Notes: generated by a model not told the origin, from the letters alone. Shown: positions 26,505 to 35,983, counted from the first letter of the stretch. The stretch: DNA of 64,000 nucleotides from SCGC-AAA076-P13 sp963926355 (GCA_963926355.1 CAWUWW010000001.1:248001-312000); one strand, 5' to 3'. Made by a program: numbers and translations.

Positions 26505-27593
26505 ATGCTTACCAAGCCCCAGGCCTACCTAACAAAAGTTTTTATTCAGATTTTTCTAAGAAATAAGCAATATATTCTCCTTAGCCTCGTTCTACCTATT
26601 GTTATTTTATCAATAGTTGGGCTTAATGATGGTGAAAGCGATCCTATCGATATTGGGTTAATTAGTAACTCTAAATCAAATTTATCTGAAAAATTTATTG
26701 ATCAATTAACTTCTAATAATTTATTTAATGTTATTCAAGGCAGTGAAGAGTCTTTACGTGAAGACTTAATCAATGGCAATTTAATGGTCGTATTAATTAT
26801 CCCTAGTGATATGAATGATCAAATAAAAACTACTAATATCAAACTTTTAGTTGATAAATCCCAAGCTCAATTTGTTCAGACCATTCAACCCGTTATAAAT
26901 CAATCTTTGCTGTCTGTTGAGCGAGATATTACTGCTAATGTACCCATGTTTAATTTGGTTATAGAAGACGTAAAATCAAGGTCTTTAAGCTATATCGACT
27001 TCCTATTGCCGGGCATTATGGCTTTCATGTTAATGAATTTAAGCATTGCGGGAAGTGGTTTTAATGTAGTTGAGTTCAGGAGAAGGGGTATTCTTAAGCG
27101 TTTATTTGTAACTCCAATTAAACCTATAGATTTTGTTATAGCTATTGTTATAGCTAGGATGGTAATTGTATTGGGTCAACTTAGTGCTATCTTTAGTTTT
27201 GCTTTAATAGTGCTTGATGCAAATATAGTCGGCAATATTTTTAGTTTATATCTAGTAATAATATCCGGAGTTATTATGTTTTTAACCTTGGGTTTTTCTA
27301 TAGGTAGTCTAGCTAAAACACAAGAAAGTGTGGGAATTCTGGCTACTATATTTATATATCCGCAGCTTGTTTTGTCCGGCGTATTCTTTCCTTTAGAAAC
27401 CTTACCAGAATACATACAACCTTTTGCTGAATTACTGCCATTAAGCTTGGTTGCTGATGGAATGAGGTCGATTGCCAGTGATGGCATGCAGTTAATAGAC
27501 GTCTATTCAAACTTTATAGGAATAGGGGTATGGATTCTTATTGGAACGCTTATCTCAACGAAGTTATTTGTTTGGAAAGAAGTGGCAGGTTAA
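26505..27593 (+). CDS. ABC-2 type transporter permease
   Basis: Membrane half of the exporter. 362 residues: N-terminal membrane segment ('YILLSLVLPIVILSIVGL'), a large extracytoplasmic domain (about residues 45-160), then five membrane segments with 'FLLPGIMAFMLMNLSIAGSG', 'RRRGILKRLFVTPIKPIDFV' (coupling helix) and 'IFIYPQLVLSGVFFPLETLP', all typical of ABC2_membrane_3 (YhhJ/YbhR) proteins. ATG at 26505 chosen: it follows the ATPase stop by one base. Substrate unknown. Confidence 0.9.
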   Translation: MLTKPQAYLTKVFIQIFLRNKQYILLSLVLPIVILSIVGLNDGESDPIDIGLISNSKSNLSEKFIDQLTSNNLFNVIQGSEESLREDLINGNLMVVLIIPSDMNDQIKTTNIKLLVDKSQAQFVQTIQPVINQSLLSVERDITANVPMFNLVIEDVKSRSLSYIDFLLPGIMAFMLMNLSIAGSGFNVVEFRRRGILKRLFVTPIKPIDFVIAIVIARMVIVLGQLSAIFSFALIVLDANIVGNIFSLYLVIISGVIMFLTLGFSIGSLAKTQESVGILATIFIYPQLVLSGVFFPLETLPEYIQPFAELLPLSLVADGMRSIASDGMQLIDVYSNFIGIGVWILIGTLISTKLFVWKEVAG

Positions 27594-27614
27594 TAATTGT
27601 AGAAATCCTCTACT

Positions 27615-28049
27615 TTATAACCTACTAATATAAGAATCTAATCTATCTTTATTCATTACAAAGGAAGCTTTTATTTTTTCAGCCTTAGATTTAATTTGTT
27701 CAATGTTTAGAACACCATCACCAACTTTTATTAATCCAACCATAGCCATCATCGAATGAGGTGTGCACTGGTATCCATATATTCCAGGTGTATCAAAGGT
27801 AACTGTAATATCTCTACTAAGTTCTCCACTCCATGAGTTTGCGCCCTCTGGAGTCATTCCAGAGATAGATGCTGAGTTATGAGCTGGATCGGTTGCCTGA
27901 AATGTAACTGTATCACCAACTGCAATATGAAGAACAGCTGGCTCAAATACCATATAACCTTCTTCGCCCTGATTAAGCATCTTAACTAGATGAGATGATG
28001 CCATTACATTGATATTAAATACCAGAAGCGCTAATAAAAATTTATTCAT
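27615..28049 (-). CDS. Pseudoazurin (type I blue copper protein)
   Basis: Periplasmic electron carrier. 144 residues with signal peptide (residues 1-17), then the cupredoxin fold 'MVFEPAVLHIAVGDTVTFQA'. All four copper ligands are visible: His in 'PAHNSASI', Cys and His in 'GYQCTPHSMMAM', and Met in that same loop, in the pseudoazurin order. C-terminal helices ('IEQIKSKAEKIKASF') also fit the family. Its ATG overlaps the stop of the 51-residue gene upstream, placing it third in an operon of two small membrane proteins; partner oxidase or reductase not seen. Confidence 0.93.
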   Translation of the reverse strand: MNKFLLALLVFNINVMASSHLVKMLNQGEEGYMVFEPAVLHIAVGDTVTFQATDPAHNSASISGMTPEGANSWSGELSRDITVTFDTPGIYGYQCTPHSMMAMVGLIKVGDGVLNIEQIKSKAEKIKASFVMNKDRLDSYISRL

Positions 28050-28201
28050 AAAAAAGTTCCTGTAAATATAATTAATAAAGTCACTATGCCAAGAAAGGAA
28101 AAACCTAAAATGATAGCTACACCTAAAATCCTAAATGGAGAGGGGTTGAAATTTGAATCAGCCTCTCCAACTCCAATAAGCAGTTTTAAAATCCTAACCA
28201 A
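28046..28201 (-). CDS. Small single-pass membrane protein, 51 residues (TTG start)
   Basis: Starts with TTG inside the last codons of the 60-residue gene and ends at a TGA overlapping the pseudoazurin ATG (ATGA), so all three are translationally linked. Sequence ends with a strong membrane helix ('ILGVAIILGFSFLGIVTLLI'). Its overlap geometry and hydrophobic helix, not homology, support it. No family recognised; possibly a small subunit of a membrane redox complex. Confidence 0.55.
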   Translation of the reverse strand: MVRILKLLIGVGEADSNFNPSPFRILGVAIILGFSFLGIVTLLIIFTGTFL

Positions 28202-28376
28202 AAAATAATCCAGTCAATGCCATAGATCCAAGCATGGTTGCAAGAACAATAATTTGGATAAGAGCAGGTATTACAACAAACATTACCAGCGGATCAAATT
28301 TCATTCCTATGAAAAAATCATTGTTATTCCATTCAATTGCTTCTTCAGGGGTTGCTTCTCTAACATTAATGTTCAT
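28194..28376 (-). CDS. Small single-pass membrane protein, 60 residues
   Basis: First gene of the pseudoazurin operon. Acidic/hydrophilic N-terminus ('REATPEEAIEWNNNDFFIGM') then one long membrane helix ('FVVIPALIQIIVLATMLGSM'). Ribosome site 'ttggag' seven bases before the ATG; strong TTGATA-N16-TATAAT promoter 34 bases upstream. No function assigned; size and topology resemble accessory subunits of respiratory or cytochrome complexes. Confidence 0.7.
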   Translation of the reverse strand: MNINVREATPEEAIEWNNNDFFIGMKFDPLVMFVVIPALIQIIVLATMLGSMALTGLFFG

Positions 28377-28409
28377 TTTTGCTCCAAAATAAGGGGGTAT
28401 AAAGGAATC

Positions 28410-28437
28410 ATTATATATATTTATAATTAGATATCAA
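28410..28437 (-). promoter_or_regulatory. Promoter of the pseudoazurin operon
   Basis: Minus strand TTGATA (28437-28432), 16-base spacer, TATAAT (28415-28410), start expected near 28403. A 20-base segment (28407-28426) is identical to one in the small-RNA promoter at 25357-25376. Confidence 0.7.
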
Positions 28438-28548
28438 TTATTTATATAATAGATTTTTTTATACCATAAAGTAATTAATTTACATAAATTGTTTGCGTTA
28501 CATTAATAACAATTTAATATGCTAAATATATATATTTTTTACTAAAAC

Positions 28549-29745
28549 ATGAAACTATCATTTAATTTTTTACTTTCTTCTTTTTTTATTTTACCTACTT
28601 TTATTGATGCTAAAAATCAATACTATCCAGATAATAACTGGGAACAAGTTACTCCTGAAAGTCAGGGTATTGATAAGGTTAAGATAGAAAAGCTCCTAGA
28701 TTTATCTTTTTTAGATGCAGCAACTCAAGGAGTAGTTATTATTAAGAATGGAAAAATTATAGGTGAAAAATATGCTGAGGGTTATACCAAGAAATCTCAT
28801 GGTACCTCATGGTCTATGGCAAAAAGTTATTATGCTGCCTTGATTGGCATCTCTTTGGAGAATGGAGAAATAGCTAGTTTAGATGATCCTGTTAGTAAAT
28901 ACCTTGCCTATTACAAGGACGAGAGATCTAAAATAACTATTAGAGATTTATTGAATATGTCCAGCGGACTTGATTACCCTAAGGACCAACATGAAAGAAT
29001 GTTCTTTCAAGAAAGCCATTTAGATTATGCCAAAACAGTTGGGGTTGAAAAAGAGGCTGGCGTAAAATTTGAATACAACAATGTTAACTCAATGATTATT
29101 GGAGACTTACTTTATGCTGTAACAGGTAGAAAGGCAGACGTGCTTCTGGTAGAAAGGATTTTAAATCCAATTGGAGCAACAAATTACAAATTATGGAAGG
29201 ATGAAAGAGGGGATGTGCTAACTTATTGTTGTGTTGATATGTCACCCAGGGACTATTCAAAAATTGGCCTTCTATTTGCTAGAAATGGAAATTGGGAAGG
29301 TGATCAAATTATTCCTACCAGCTTCATAGATGAAACGTTTCAAACAGTCTGGGATACTCCTAACTGGTGGACTGATTACAAGAGATATTATTCATTACAC
29401 TGGTGGGTATCTAAGTATGATGAGGAGAGTAAAATTTTTAATACTAGTGGCAAGTACGGTCAGTTTACATTTGTAGATAGAGACAATGATGTCGTGGTTA
29501 CAAGAATTACCAAATATTCAGAAAAAAACTACGGAGATGTTCAAAAATGGGGTGCTATGAAATACTTTAGATGGGCAGGGGTTGACGCAGCAGTTATCGC
29601 TGCTAAGGCTCTATTAGATTTAGGTCTTGTAAAGGAAGGCCCTGACGTGAACACGCCTATTACAGAGAATGAGGGCATTTCTAAAGAGTTTTATGAAAAG
29701 TATCCAGAGATCATTGACGCAATTGCTGACCTTAGCCGATCTTAA
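28549..29745 (+). CDS. Serine hydrolase, beta-lactamase (class C)/esterase family
   Basis: 398 residues with a signal peptide (residues 1-21). Penicillin-recognising fold: nucleophile in 'SWSMAKSYYAALIG' (SxxK), second motif 'FEYNNVNSMIIGDL' (YxN), third-box region 'NTSGKYGQFTFVD' in place of KTG. It resembles 6-aminohexanoate-dimer hydrolase (NylB)-like and EstB-type esterases rather than true beta-lactamases; the substrate is unknown and location periplasmic. A 172-base A+T-rich gap separates it from the divergent pseudoazurin operon. Confidence 0.88.
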   Translation: MKLSFNFLLSSFFILPTFIDAKNQYYPDNNWEQVTPESQGIDKVKIEKLLDLSFLDAATQGVVIIKNGKIIGEKYAEGYTKKSHGTSWSMAKSYYAALIGISLENGEIASLDDPVSKYLAYYKDERSKITIRDLLNMSSGLDYPKDQHERMFFQESHLDYAKTVGVEKEAGVKFEYNNVNSMIIGDLLYAVTGRKADVLLVERILNPIGATNYKLWKDERGDVLTYCCVDMSPRDYSKIGLLFARNGNWEGDQIIPTSFIDETFQTVWDTPNWWTDYKRYYSLHWWVSKYDEESKIFNTSGKYGQFTFVDRDNDVVVTRITKYSEKNYGDVQKWGAMKYFRWAGVDAAVIAAKALLDLGLVKEGPDVNTPITENEGISKEFYEKYPEIIDAIADLSRS

Positions 29746-29761
29746 GATTATTTTTTAAATA

Positions 29762-29947
29762 CTAAGCACTACTACTTTCTTTTTTGAGTAGATATGCTGT
29801 CATATCTTTCTTCCACTCCTCAAGGTAGTAGCCGTCATTCCCATGCTTATTAAGGTATTTAAAGAAAACTCTCCCATCTTCATCCTCGAAACCTTGCTCA
29901 AAAGGTTTTCCAGTTAACCTATTGGGTCTTTTGTATCGATCATCCAT
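29762..29947 (-). CDS. Conserved-looking small hypothetical protein (61 residues)
   Basis: Hydrophilic, with 'RLTGKPFEQGFEDEDGRVFF' and 'YYLEEWKKDMTAYL'. No membrane segment or signal. It overlaps the 94-residue gene upstream by eight bases on the same strand, supporting real translation. No function recognised. Confidence 0.55.
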   Translation of the reverse strand: MDDRYKRPNRLTGKPFEQGFEDEDGRVFFKYLNKHGNDGYYLEEWKKDMTAYLLKKESSSA

Positions 29948-30224
29948 TATTTTTCATTATCTCGTTAAATATTAAAGCCACGGTAGTTGTTGCAACTTTC
30001 AAATCCTCTTTCACAAAAAAATAGTCCTCTATGAGAGAGTGGATCTTGTAATGAGGCTGCTCTGAGTACCTGACACCATCGGCAAGTGTTACGAAAGCTA
30101 CAGTTTTTTTATTATTGTATTGTTTAAGGTTGTGTTTTTTATCATGCATTTTTATGCAAATTTTTTTTATTTGCTTAAAATACTCATCAAGTGTTTGGTC
30201 TTCTTGCATTAATGGAAACTTCAT
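29940..30224 (-). CDS. Hypothetical protein (94 residues)
   Basis: Basic and mixed-charge, no signal peptide. Segments 'EDQTLDEYFKQIKKICIKM' and 'VAFVTLADGVRYSEQPHYKI' look like a small alpha/beta protein. Lies three bases after the SLC13 transporter gene on the same strand and overlaps the 61-residue gene, so it belongs to that operon. Function not recognised. Confidence 0.6.
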   Translation of the reverse strand: MKFPLMQEDQTLDEYFKQIKKICIKMHDKKHNLKQYNNKKTVAFVTLADGVRYSEQPHYKIHSLIEDYFFVKEDLKVATTTVALIFNEIMKNNG

Positions 30225-30227
30225 TCA

Positions 30228-31994
30228 TTAAGTCCAAACAAATAGAATCATAGGAATGGACACGCCTATTATTAATATATCTAAAGGTAATCCAAGTCTC
30301 CAATAGTCAGTAAATTTATAGTTTCCAGGCCCCATGATAACCGTATTACATTGGTGTCCTATTGGCGTTAAGAAAGCACAACTTGCACCAACAGCAACTA
30401 CCATTAGAAAAGGCTCGATAGCATAACCAAGCTCAATAGCTATTCCAGCTGAAATAGGAGCCATGATAACCGCTGTGGCAGCGTTATTAATAATATCTGT
30501 TGTTGCCATCGTTACTATCAGTATTAATAAAAGAAGCCAGAAGAGGCTAAGATCAGAGGCATAGTGAGAGATTGTAGAAGAAATGATATCAGACAATCCT
30601 GTCGATTGAAGGGCTGTGCCAATAGGAATCATAGCCGCCAACATAATTATTATTGGCCAATCAATATCTCTATAAAAATTACTATCAATAATTCTAATCC
30701 TTGCAAAACCAAGAACGCACAATAAGAAAGCTGCAACTGTTGGTAAGTAGTTTAAAGCTACCAAACCTACTGAAATAGAAAAGAATATCAGACCTTTTAA
30801 TAATCTACTTCTACTGGGTATGGTTTGAAGTTCTCTCTGTCTTAGAGGCATTAACCCTAGGTGTTTAATCTTATTTGTTACATCCTCTTCTTCAAGATCT
30901 CTTATGCCAAGTAACAGAACATCCCCAGCTCTAAAAGTTTCTCTTGTAAGTCTTGTTCTGTACTTAGACCCTTTTCTCCAAAGCCCTAGAAGGTTCAGTT
31001 CTTCATATGCTAGTTTTAAAAAGAATTCATACTTTCTTCCTATCAGTCTCGAGCCTGGAGCAATCATTGCTTCTATTTCCTCTAAATCATCATCTTCGAA
31101 GTAATGCAGTTCTTTTGGAATAGAGAATCCAAATCTATCTAACATAGGCCCAAGATCGTCAGGTGGAGTTTTAATAACAAGTATTTGACCTTCTTTAATT
31201 CGTGTATTATTTTTAACTTTTTTAACACCACCCTCATCATTAACAATCCCTATAACTTCTGTATCTTCTCCTGCCTCTTTTTTAAATGCAGATAATGTCA
31301 TTCCTATGGCGGAGCTAGATTCATTTACAGCTACTTCAAATAAATACCCCTTAAGATTAATAAGACTTGATCCAGATTTAGAGTCTTCTCTTAAATGAAT
31401 TAGTTTATTTCCAATGGTTGCAATAAATAATATGCTTAATAAAGTTATAGACAGACCAACGTATGAAAAATCAAAGAAATTAAATCCGCTAGAAGATATG
31501 GTTGATTTATATTCGGAAATAATAATATTTGGAGGAGTTCCTATAGTTGTATTCATTCCTCCCAAGATACAAGCAAACGATAGTGGCATTAAAAACTTAG
31601 AAGGATGCCAGTCCATTTTTTGACATATATTTAAAGTTATTGGTAAAAGGATAGCCAAGGCACCAATGTTATTAATAAAAGATGACAGCAATGCCGCAAT
31701 AAACAATAAACTTATTAGAAACTGGAATTCAGTAAACGACCTACCGCCAATAATCTTTCCTACCAGTCCGGTTAATCCAGAATTTTTAAGACCTTGGCTA
31801 ATGATTAAAACTAATGCAACAGTAACTACTGCCGGGTGAGCAAAACCATTAAAGGCTTCGTTTGCGGGGATTACGTCAAGAATTATAAGAACAACAAGAG
31901 CTCCCGCCGCAATGGCATCGTATCTAAATTTCCCCCATATAAAAAAACCTAGTAATGAAACTATTGTTATTGATAGGATTAATTGATCACTCAT
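30228..31994 (-). CDS. SLC13/DASS-type permease with two RCK_C (TrkA-C) domains
   Basis: Sodium-coupled anion transporter of the ArsB/NhaD-CitMHS superfamily. 588 residues: membrane half with 'FNGFAHPAVVTVALVLII', 'NNIGALAILLPI' and 'NTTIGTPPNIIISEYK' (ion/substrate loop), two RCK_C domains at about residues 210-300 and 305-385 ('RIKEGQILVIKTPPDDL', 'FRAGDVLLLGI'), then a second membrane half with 'STTDIINNAATAVIMAPI'-like 'TDIINNAATAVI' and 'FLTPIGHQCNTVIMGPG'. RCK-containing members include sulfate/thiosulfate (SLT) carriers; substrate not certain. Confidence 0.9.
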   Translation of the reverse strand: MSDQLILSITIVSLLGFFIWGKFRYDAIAAGALVVLIILDVIPANEAFNGFAHPAVVTVALVLIISQGLKNSGLTGLVGKIIGGRSFTEFQFLISLLFIAALLSSFINNIGALAILLPITLNICQKMDWHPSKFLMPLSFACILGGMNTTIGTPPNIIISEYKSTISSSGFNFFDFSYVGLSITLLSILFIATIGNKLIHLREDSKSGSSLINLKGYLFEVAVNESSSAIGMTLSAFKKEAGEDTEVIGIVNDEGGVKKVKNNTRIKEGQILVIKTPPDDLGPMLDRFGFSIPKELHYFEDDDLEEIEAMIAPGSRLIGRKYEFFLKLAYEELNLLGLWRKGSKYRTRLTRETFRAGDVLLLGIRDLEEEDVTNKIKHLGLMPLRQRELQTIPSRSRLLKGLIFFSISVGLVALNYLPTVAAFLLCVLGFARIRIIDSNFYRDIDWPIIIMLAAMIPIGTALQSTGLSDIISSTISHYASDLSLFWLLLLILIVTMATTDIINNAATAVIMAPISAGIAIELGYAIEPFLMVVAVGASCAFLTPIGHQCNTVIMGPGNYKFTDYWRLGLPLDILIIGVSIPMILFVWT

Positions 31995-32012
31995 ATTAAA
32001 GAGCCGAGATTA

Positions 32013-33098
32013 CTACTCAGGCATGCTCTCAACATATAATGAGGAAGAAGGGAATGCAAATCCAGAGCCATTCGCTTTAACTATTTTCATAATATTGAAA
32101 ACTAAATTCTCTTTAACTTCATTGTAATCTGCAAAACCTATTGGATCTGAATATGCAACAATCAAGAGATCAATTGAACTAGCTCCAAGCTCGACCACTC
32201 TAACAACAGGGTCAAGTTCAGTATCGAATGAGAAATCATTGCTATCTAAGATGTATTTTTTAATATCTGAACGAATTGATTCAAGCTGCTCAACCGATGT
32301 TGAGTAAACGAGGTTTATCTTCCAGTTAAGTCTCCTGTTAATCATTTCTCCATGATTAATTACCTTCACATCAGATAAGTCTTTATTCGGTATTGTCATG
32401 GGAGCAGTATCAAATGTTCTTATTACAGTGGATCGGAAGCCAATTATTTCAACCACTCCATGAAGCTCGCCGGTTACTTCAATTCTATCTCCTGGTTGAA
32501 ATCTATGCTCTCCTATTATTAGGATTCCTGCTATAAGATTTTTAAAGAAGTCTTGCGCTCCAAGAGCAACAGCTACAGAAAAAAGTCCTAGACCTGCAAC
32601 CAATGGACCTATCTGGATACCAAAAATATCTAAGATAACGGCTATGCCGATTACCCATACTATAAATCCAGAAGCTCTTTCTAACCACATCTGCATAGAT
32701 GCTGTTAGCCAAGATTTTGTAGATAGGGCAGCAAATACAGGTTTAACACTATTTGCTAATGCACTGAAGATTGTAAAGACAACAAAGGCTTTAACAATAT
32801 TGGTTGCTACATCACCCACCAGTCCAGATATTGGGATTATTAACGTACAGATATAAAGAGCAACTGTGACTGGTATTAATCCAATAGGTTTTCTTAGGGC
32901 GTTTAGTATCTCATCATCTATTCTTGATTCTGTTTTTTCAGCTAGACGCGTAAGGTATCCTAGGATAACCGAGATAATAAAACCTCTTAGTAAAAAGGCT
33001 ATAAGGATAGTGGATAGAGATGCAATTATTGACCCTAGGTTAATTCCTAAAAATCCTGTATTCCAAACCTCTGTAACTAAAACTAAAAAACTATTCAT
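32013..33098 (-). CDS. Mechanosensitive channel, MscS family
   Basis: 361 residues. Four or five N-terminal membrane segments, then the pore helix and beta domain: 'GPLVAGLGLFSVAVALGAQDFFKNLIAGILI' region (TM3 with Gly/Ala packing), 'FQPGDRIEVTGELHGVVEIIGFRSTVIRT' (MscS beta domain) and 'TIPNKDLSD'. Protects cells from hypo-osmotic shock. It is larger than E. coli MscS (286) due to the extra N-terminal helices. It lies 18 bases upstream of the SLC13 gene on the same strand; likely co-transcribed. Confidence 0.92.
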   Translation of the reverse strand: MNSFLVLVTEVWNTGFLGINLGSIIASLSTILIAFLLRGFIISVILGYLTRLAEKTESRIDDEILNALRKPIGLIPVTVALYICTLIIPISGLVGDVATNIVKAFVVFTIFSALANSVKPVFAALSTKSWLTASMQMWLERASGFIVWVIGIAVILDIFGIQIGPLVAGLGLFSVAVALGAQDFFKNLIAGILIIGEHRFQPGDRIEVTGELHGVVEIIGFRSTVIRTFDTAPMTIPNKDLSDVKVINHGEMINRRLNWKINLVYSTSVEQLESIRSDIKKYILDSNDFSFDTELDPVVRVVELGASSIDLLIVAYSDPIGFADYNEVKENLVFNIMKIVKANGSGFAFPSSSLYVESMPE

Positions 33099-33169
33099 AG
33101 GTAATGCTCTTATTAAACTATATTGCTATTTTATAGGGATTTACTACTTTTAAGCAAAATCCTTATATG

Positions 33170-33871
33170 TTATTTATTAAGCCTATCCTTTATTGCATAA
33201 GGAAGATAGGTTAATAAGAATACAAATATCGCCACCGGAGTGGTGTATAAGATATGAAGTGGAGGGTCTGGGAATAGATCTAAAATAGTGTCACCTGGAG
33301 GTTTTTGTAATAAATACCAATAGTTAGCAGGCTCTCCTAAAATAAGATTTATAACGTAAGTAATAGGCAGCAGGATAAAAATAGTTAACGCCGAAACAAC
33401 TAAAATATCTCTAAAGTAAGGGCGGTTTCCTAGAACCACGGTTGCATAAATAATAGTTAAGATTATTGCACCATGCCCAATAAAGAAATATACATACTCT
33501 AGGTCATAGAAATATACATCTGGTGTTATGAGAGCCAAACTAGCTCCTCCTAAACCCCAAAAGAATGCACATTTATATAATAATTTTGGACCACCTAAAA
33601 GAAACCACGCCATAAAAATTTCAGAAAGATCGCACATATGCAATGGCAGAACTTCTCTCCAGTTATATGGATTTACTACAAAAAAAAGATCTTTAATAGG
33701 TGATGAGAGTACATGTACTATTAATACGTAGGCTAAAATCTTAGCCATTACTGATTTTTCATTATCAGCTTTATCTTTATAAGCTATTGTTAGCCAGGTA
33801 GTTATTAAAACTATAATCAGCATTGAGAAAAGGTGTACACCGCTAAACAATACAAAAGGTTGGTCATTCAT
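33170..33871 (-). CDS. Integral membrane protein, YwaF/TIGR02206 family
   Basis: 233 residues with about seven membrane helices. Family landmarks: 'EVLPLHMCDLSEIFMAWFL', 'GGASLALITPDV' and 'FFIGHGAIILTIIYAT', and the C-terminal 'PPLHILYTTPVAIFVFLLTY'. The conserved LPLHxCxL and GHG motifs mark YwaF-like proteins of unknown function. Stands alone between MscS and the DsbD-like gene. Confidence 0.8.
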   Translation of the reverse strand: MNDQPFVLFSGVHLFSMLIIVLITTWLTIAYKDKADNEKSVMAKILAYVLIVHVLSSPIKDLFFVVNPYNWREVLPLHMCDLSEIFMAWFLLGGPKLLYKCAFFWGLGGASLALITPDVYFYDLEYVYFFIGHGAIILTIIYATVVLGNRPYFRDILVVSALTIFILLPITYVINLILGEPANYWYLLQKPPGDTILDLFPDPPLHILYTTPVAIFVFLLTYLPYAIKDRLNK

Positions 33872-33994
33872 AATTTATCCCTACAAAAATTATTAATATT
33901 TCCACTTCAAGCCAATACTAAATTAACTTGTTCAATTATAGAGATATTTAAAGACTTTTTTAAATTAATTTAAAAAATGTTACAAAGACATTTA

Positions 33995-35962
33995 CTAATA
34001 ACTAATTCTATCTATAACAATCTGTTCTGTAAGAATTGCAGGTAGGACTTTAGATTGACTCATCCCTGGCTTCCAGAAAACATAAAGAGGAACGCCGCTC
34101 CTTCCATACTTAGATAAAACATCTAATATTTCTTCATTCCTGTTAGTCCAGTCAGCAACAATATAATCAATATTATTATCGTTAAGGAATTTTTTTACAC
34201 CTGGTCTAGATAGGGCAACTTTATCATTGGCTTGGCACGTTATGCACCATGCAGCTGTAAAGTTAATTAGATAAGCTTGTTGATTGGATTGATAGTCTTT
34301 TTCAGTATCTTTATTCCACTGAATAGCATCTGACTTAGTATCCAGACTTCCCATCTTGGTTTCGATCTTTGTAAATGAATTTGTTTGATAACCCATAGCT
34401 ATAATCCCAATTACTAAGAGTATTAACTTTGAGGCGCTATTAGTGCTTTTGGTATAAAGCCATGTAAGCAAACCAATAACAAGAAAAATGATAAGCAGGC
34501 CTATCAATGCATCTGAACTAGTCTGAATGCTATAAACCCATACCAACCATATTGCAGTCGCAAACATTGGAAAGGCAAAGAACTCTTTGAGTGATTCCAT
34601 CCACTTACCAGGCCTTGGCATTTTTGAAATTAAATCAGGTTTAATTGCAAGCAGTAAGTAAGGCATTGAGAAGCCAATCCCTAGAGATAAGAATATAGGC
34701 AAGGTAATTGCAGAAGGTTGAATGAGCGCGTATCCGATTGCAGCTCCCATAAAAGGTGCAGTACAAGGAGAGGCAACAATAACTGCCAATACCCCAGTTA
34801 AGAAAGAGCTCGTGTAGCCAGTTTTATTTACTGAGACATTTCCAAGCCTTGTTAGCGATGAGCCAATATTGATGTCCGTTAGTAAAATTAACCCAATGAA
34901 GAACATTAATATACTCAAAGTACCCACCACTATTGGTGATTGGAGTTGGAAGCCCCAGCCAACAAAGGTACCTGTCTGACGAAGAGTTAATAGAGCGACA
35001 GCAACTAAAACAAAAGAGAGTATTACCCCCAGGCAGAAGGTAAGAGCATGTTTTCTAATCTCATTACTTGATTCTCCACCCATGGATATAAAGCTTAAAA
35101 CTTTTAAAGAAATTATAGGAAAAACACATGGCATCAAATTAAGAATTAAACCCCCCAAAAATGCAAAAAGTATTGCCTGTATTACACTGATTGAATTCTC
35201 GCTTTTAGCTACCTCTGTGTTAATAATAAATATTTCATCTTCATTTATAACCAGAACACCATTAATAGGTTCATTAATTTCCACCCCATCATCTAAAGGA
35301 ACTTTAAGTAACCAATTATTTTCTTCCTTTATTAATACTTGCTTGCTTGAATAGCTAACAATATTTTCATTCTCAATAAAAAAGTTAATGCTTTGGATTT
35401 TATTGTTTTTTGAGAACCTTAATTCTAAATAATCATTATTTATCTCTGATATAACCGGTAGCGTTACGCTGGGAACTTTCGAAACCCATTTATCTAGTTT
35501 AGAATCAATGTCTAAAAAATTTAACGAAGCATTTAATATTGCCTTTTCTGGAACACAAATATCATCGCAAATTAAAAAATTAATATCTGCAACAACATTG
35601 AATTGGTTAAGGTCATTAGGAATTTTTAATTTGAAGGGAAATATTACAAAATCTGTATAACCATAAGTCATTAAAGGCGGATAGGGGATAAGCTCTGGAG
35701 CTGGCCAATTTACGTTACTAACTGTAACGCCTTCTGGTAGTTGCCAATCAACCTTAATTGGACCTCCAGAATCTCCTGGGTTTTTCCAGTAAGTATGCCA
35801 ATGAGATTGCATATCCATTTTTATACCAACAATCATCTCTGAATCTGAGGATGAATACATATGGTCTGTTACTAGAGATACTTTTGCATGACCTGTATTA
35901 ACAGGCTCGGCAAATGTAAAACTAGAAAAAAGTAAAAATAGAGTTAGATTTAATAATTTCAT
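33995..35962 (-). CDS. DsbD/ScsB-like thiol:disulfide interchange protein
   Basis: Carries reducing power from cytoplasmic thioredoxin across the membrane. 655 residues: signal peptide (1-18), periplasmic N-terminal domain with 'HWHTYWKNPGDSGGPI' and a Cys pair 'ICDDICVPEKA' (ScsB-type), a membrane core with the reactive cysteines in 'LMPCVFPIISLK' and 'ASPCTAPFMGAAIGYA', and a C-terminal thioredoxin domain with 'FTAAWCITCQANDKVAL'. The N-terminal domain resembles ScsB rather than E. coli DsbD. Periplasmic clients unknown. Confidence 0.9.
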   Translation of the reverse strand: MKLLNLTLFLLFSSFTFAEPVNTGHAKVSLVTDHMYSSSDSEMIVGIKMDMQSHWHTYWKNPGDSGGPIKVDWQLPEGVTVSNVNWPAPELIPYPPLMTYGYTDFVIFPFKLKIPNDLNQFNVVADINFLICDDICVPEKAILNASLNFLDIDSKLDKWVSKVPSVTLPVISEINNDYLELRFSKNNKIQSINFFIENENIVSYSSKQVLIKEENNWLLKVPLDDGVEINEPINGVLVINEDEIFIINTEVAKSENSISVIQAILFAFLGGLILNLMPCVFPIISLKVLSFISMGGESSNEIRKHALTFCLGVILSFVLVAVALLTLRQTGTFVGWGFQLQSPIVVGTLSILMFFIGLILLTDINIGSSLTRLGNVSVNKTGYTSSFLTGVLAVIVASPCTAPFMGAAIGYALIQPSAITLPIFLSLGIGFSMPYLLLAIKPDLISKMPRPGKWMESLKEFFAFPMFATAIWLVWVYSIQTSSDALIGLLIIFLVIGLLTWLYTKSTNSASKLILLVIGIIAMGYQTNSFTKIETKMGSLDTKSDAIQWNKDTEKDYQSNQQAYLINFTAAWCITCQANDKVALSRPGVKKFLNDNNIDYIVADWTNRNEEILDVLSKYGRSGVPLYVFWKPGMSQSKVLPAILTEQIVIDRISY

Positions 35963-35983
35963 CTGTACATATTACCTTACTAA

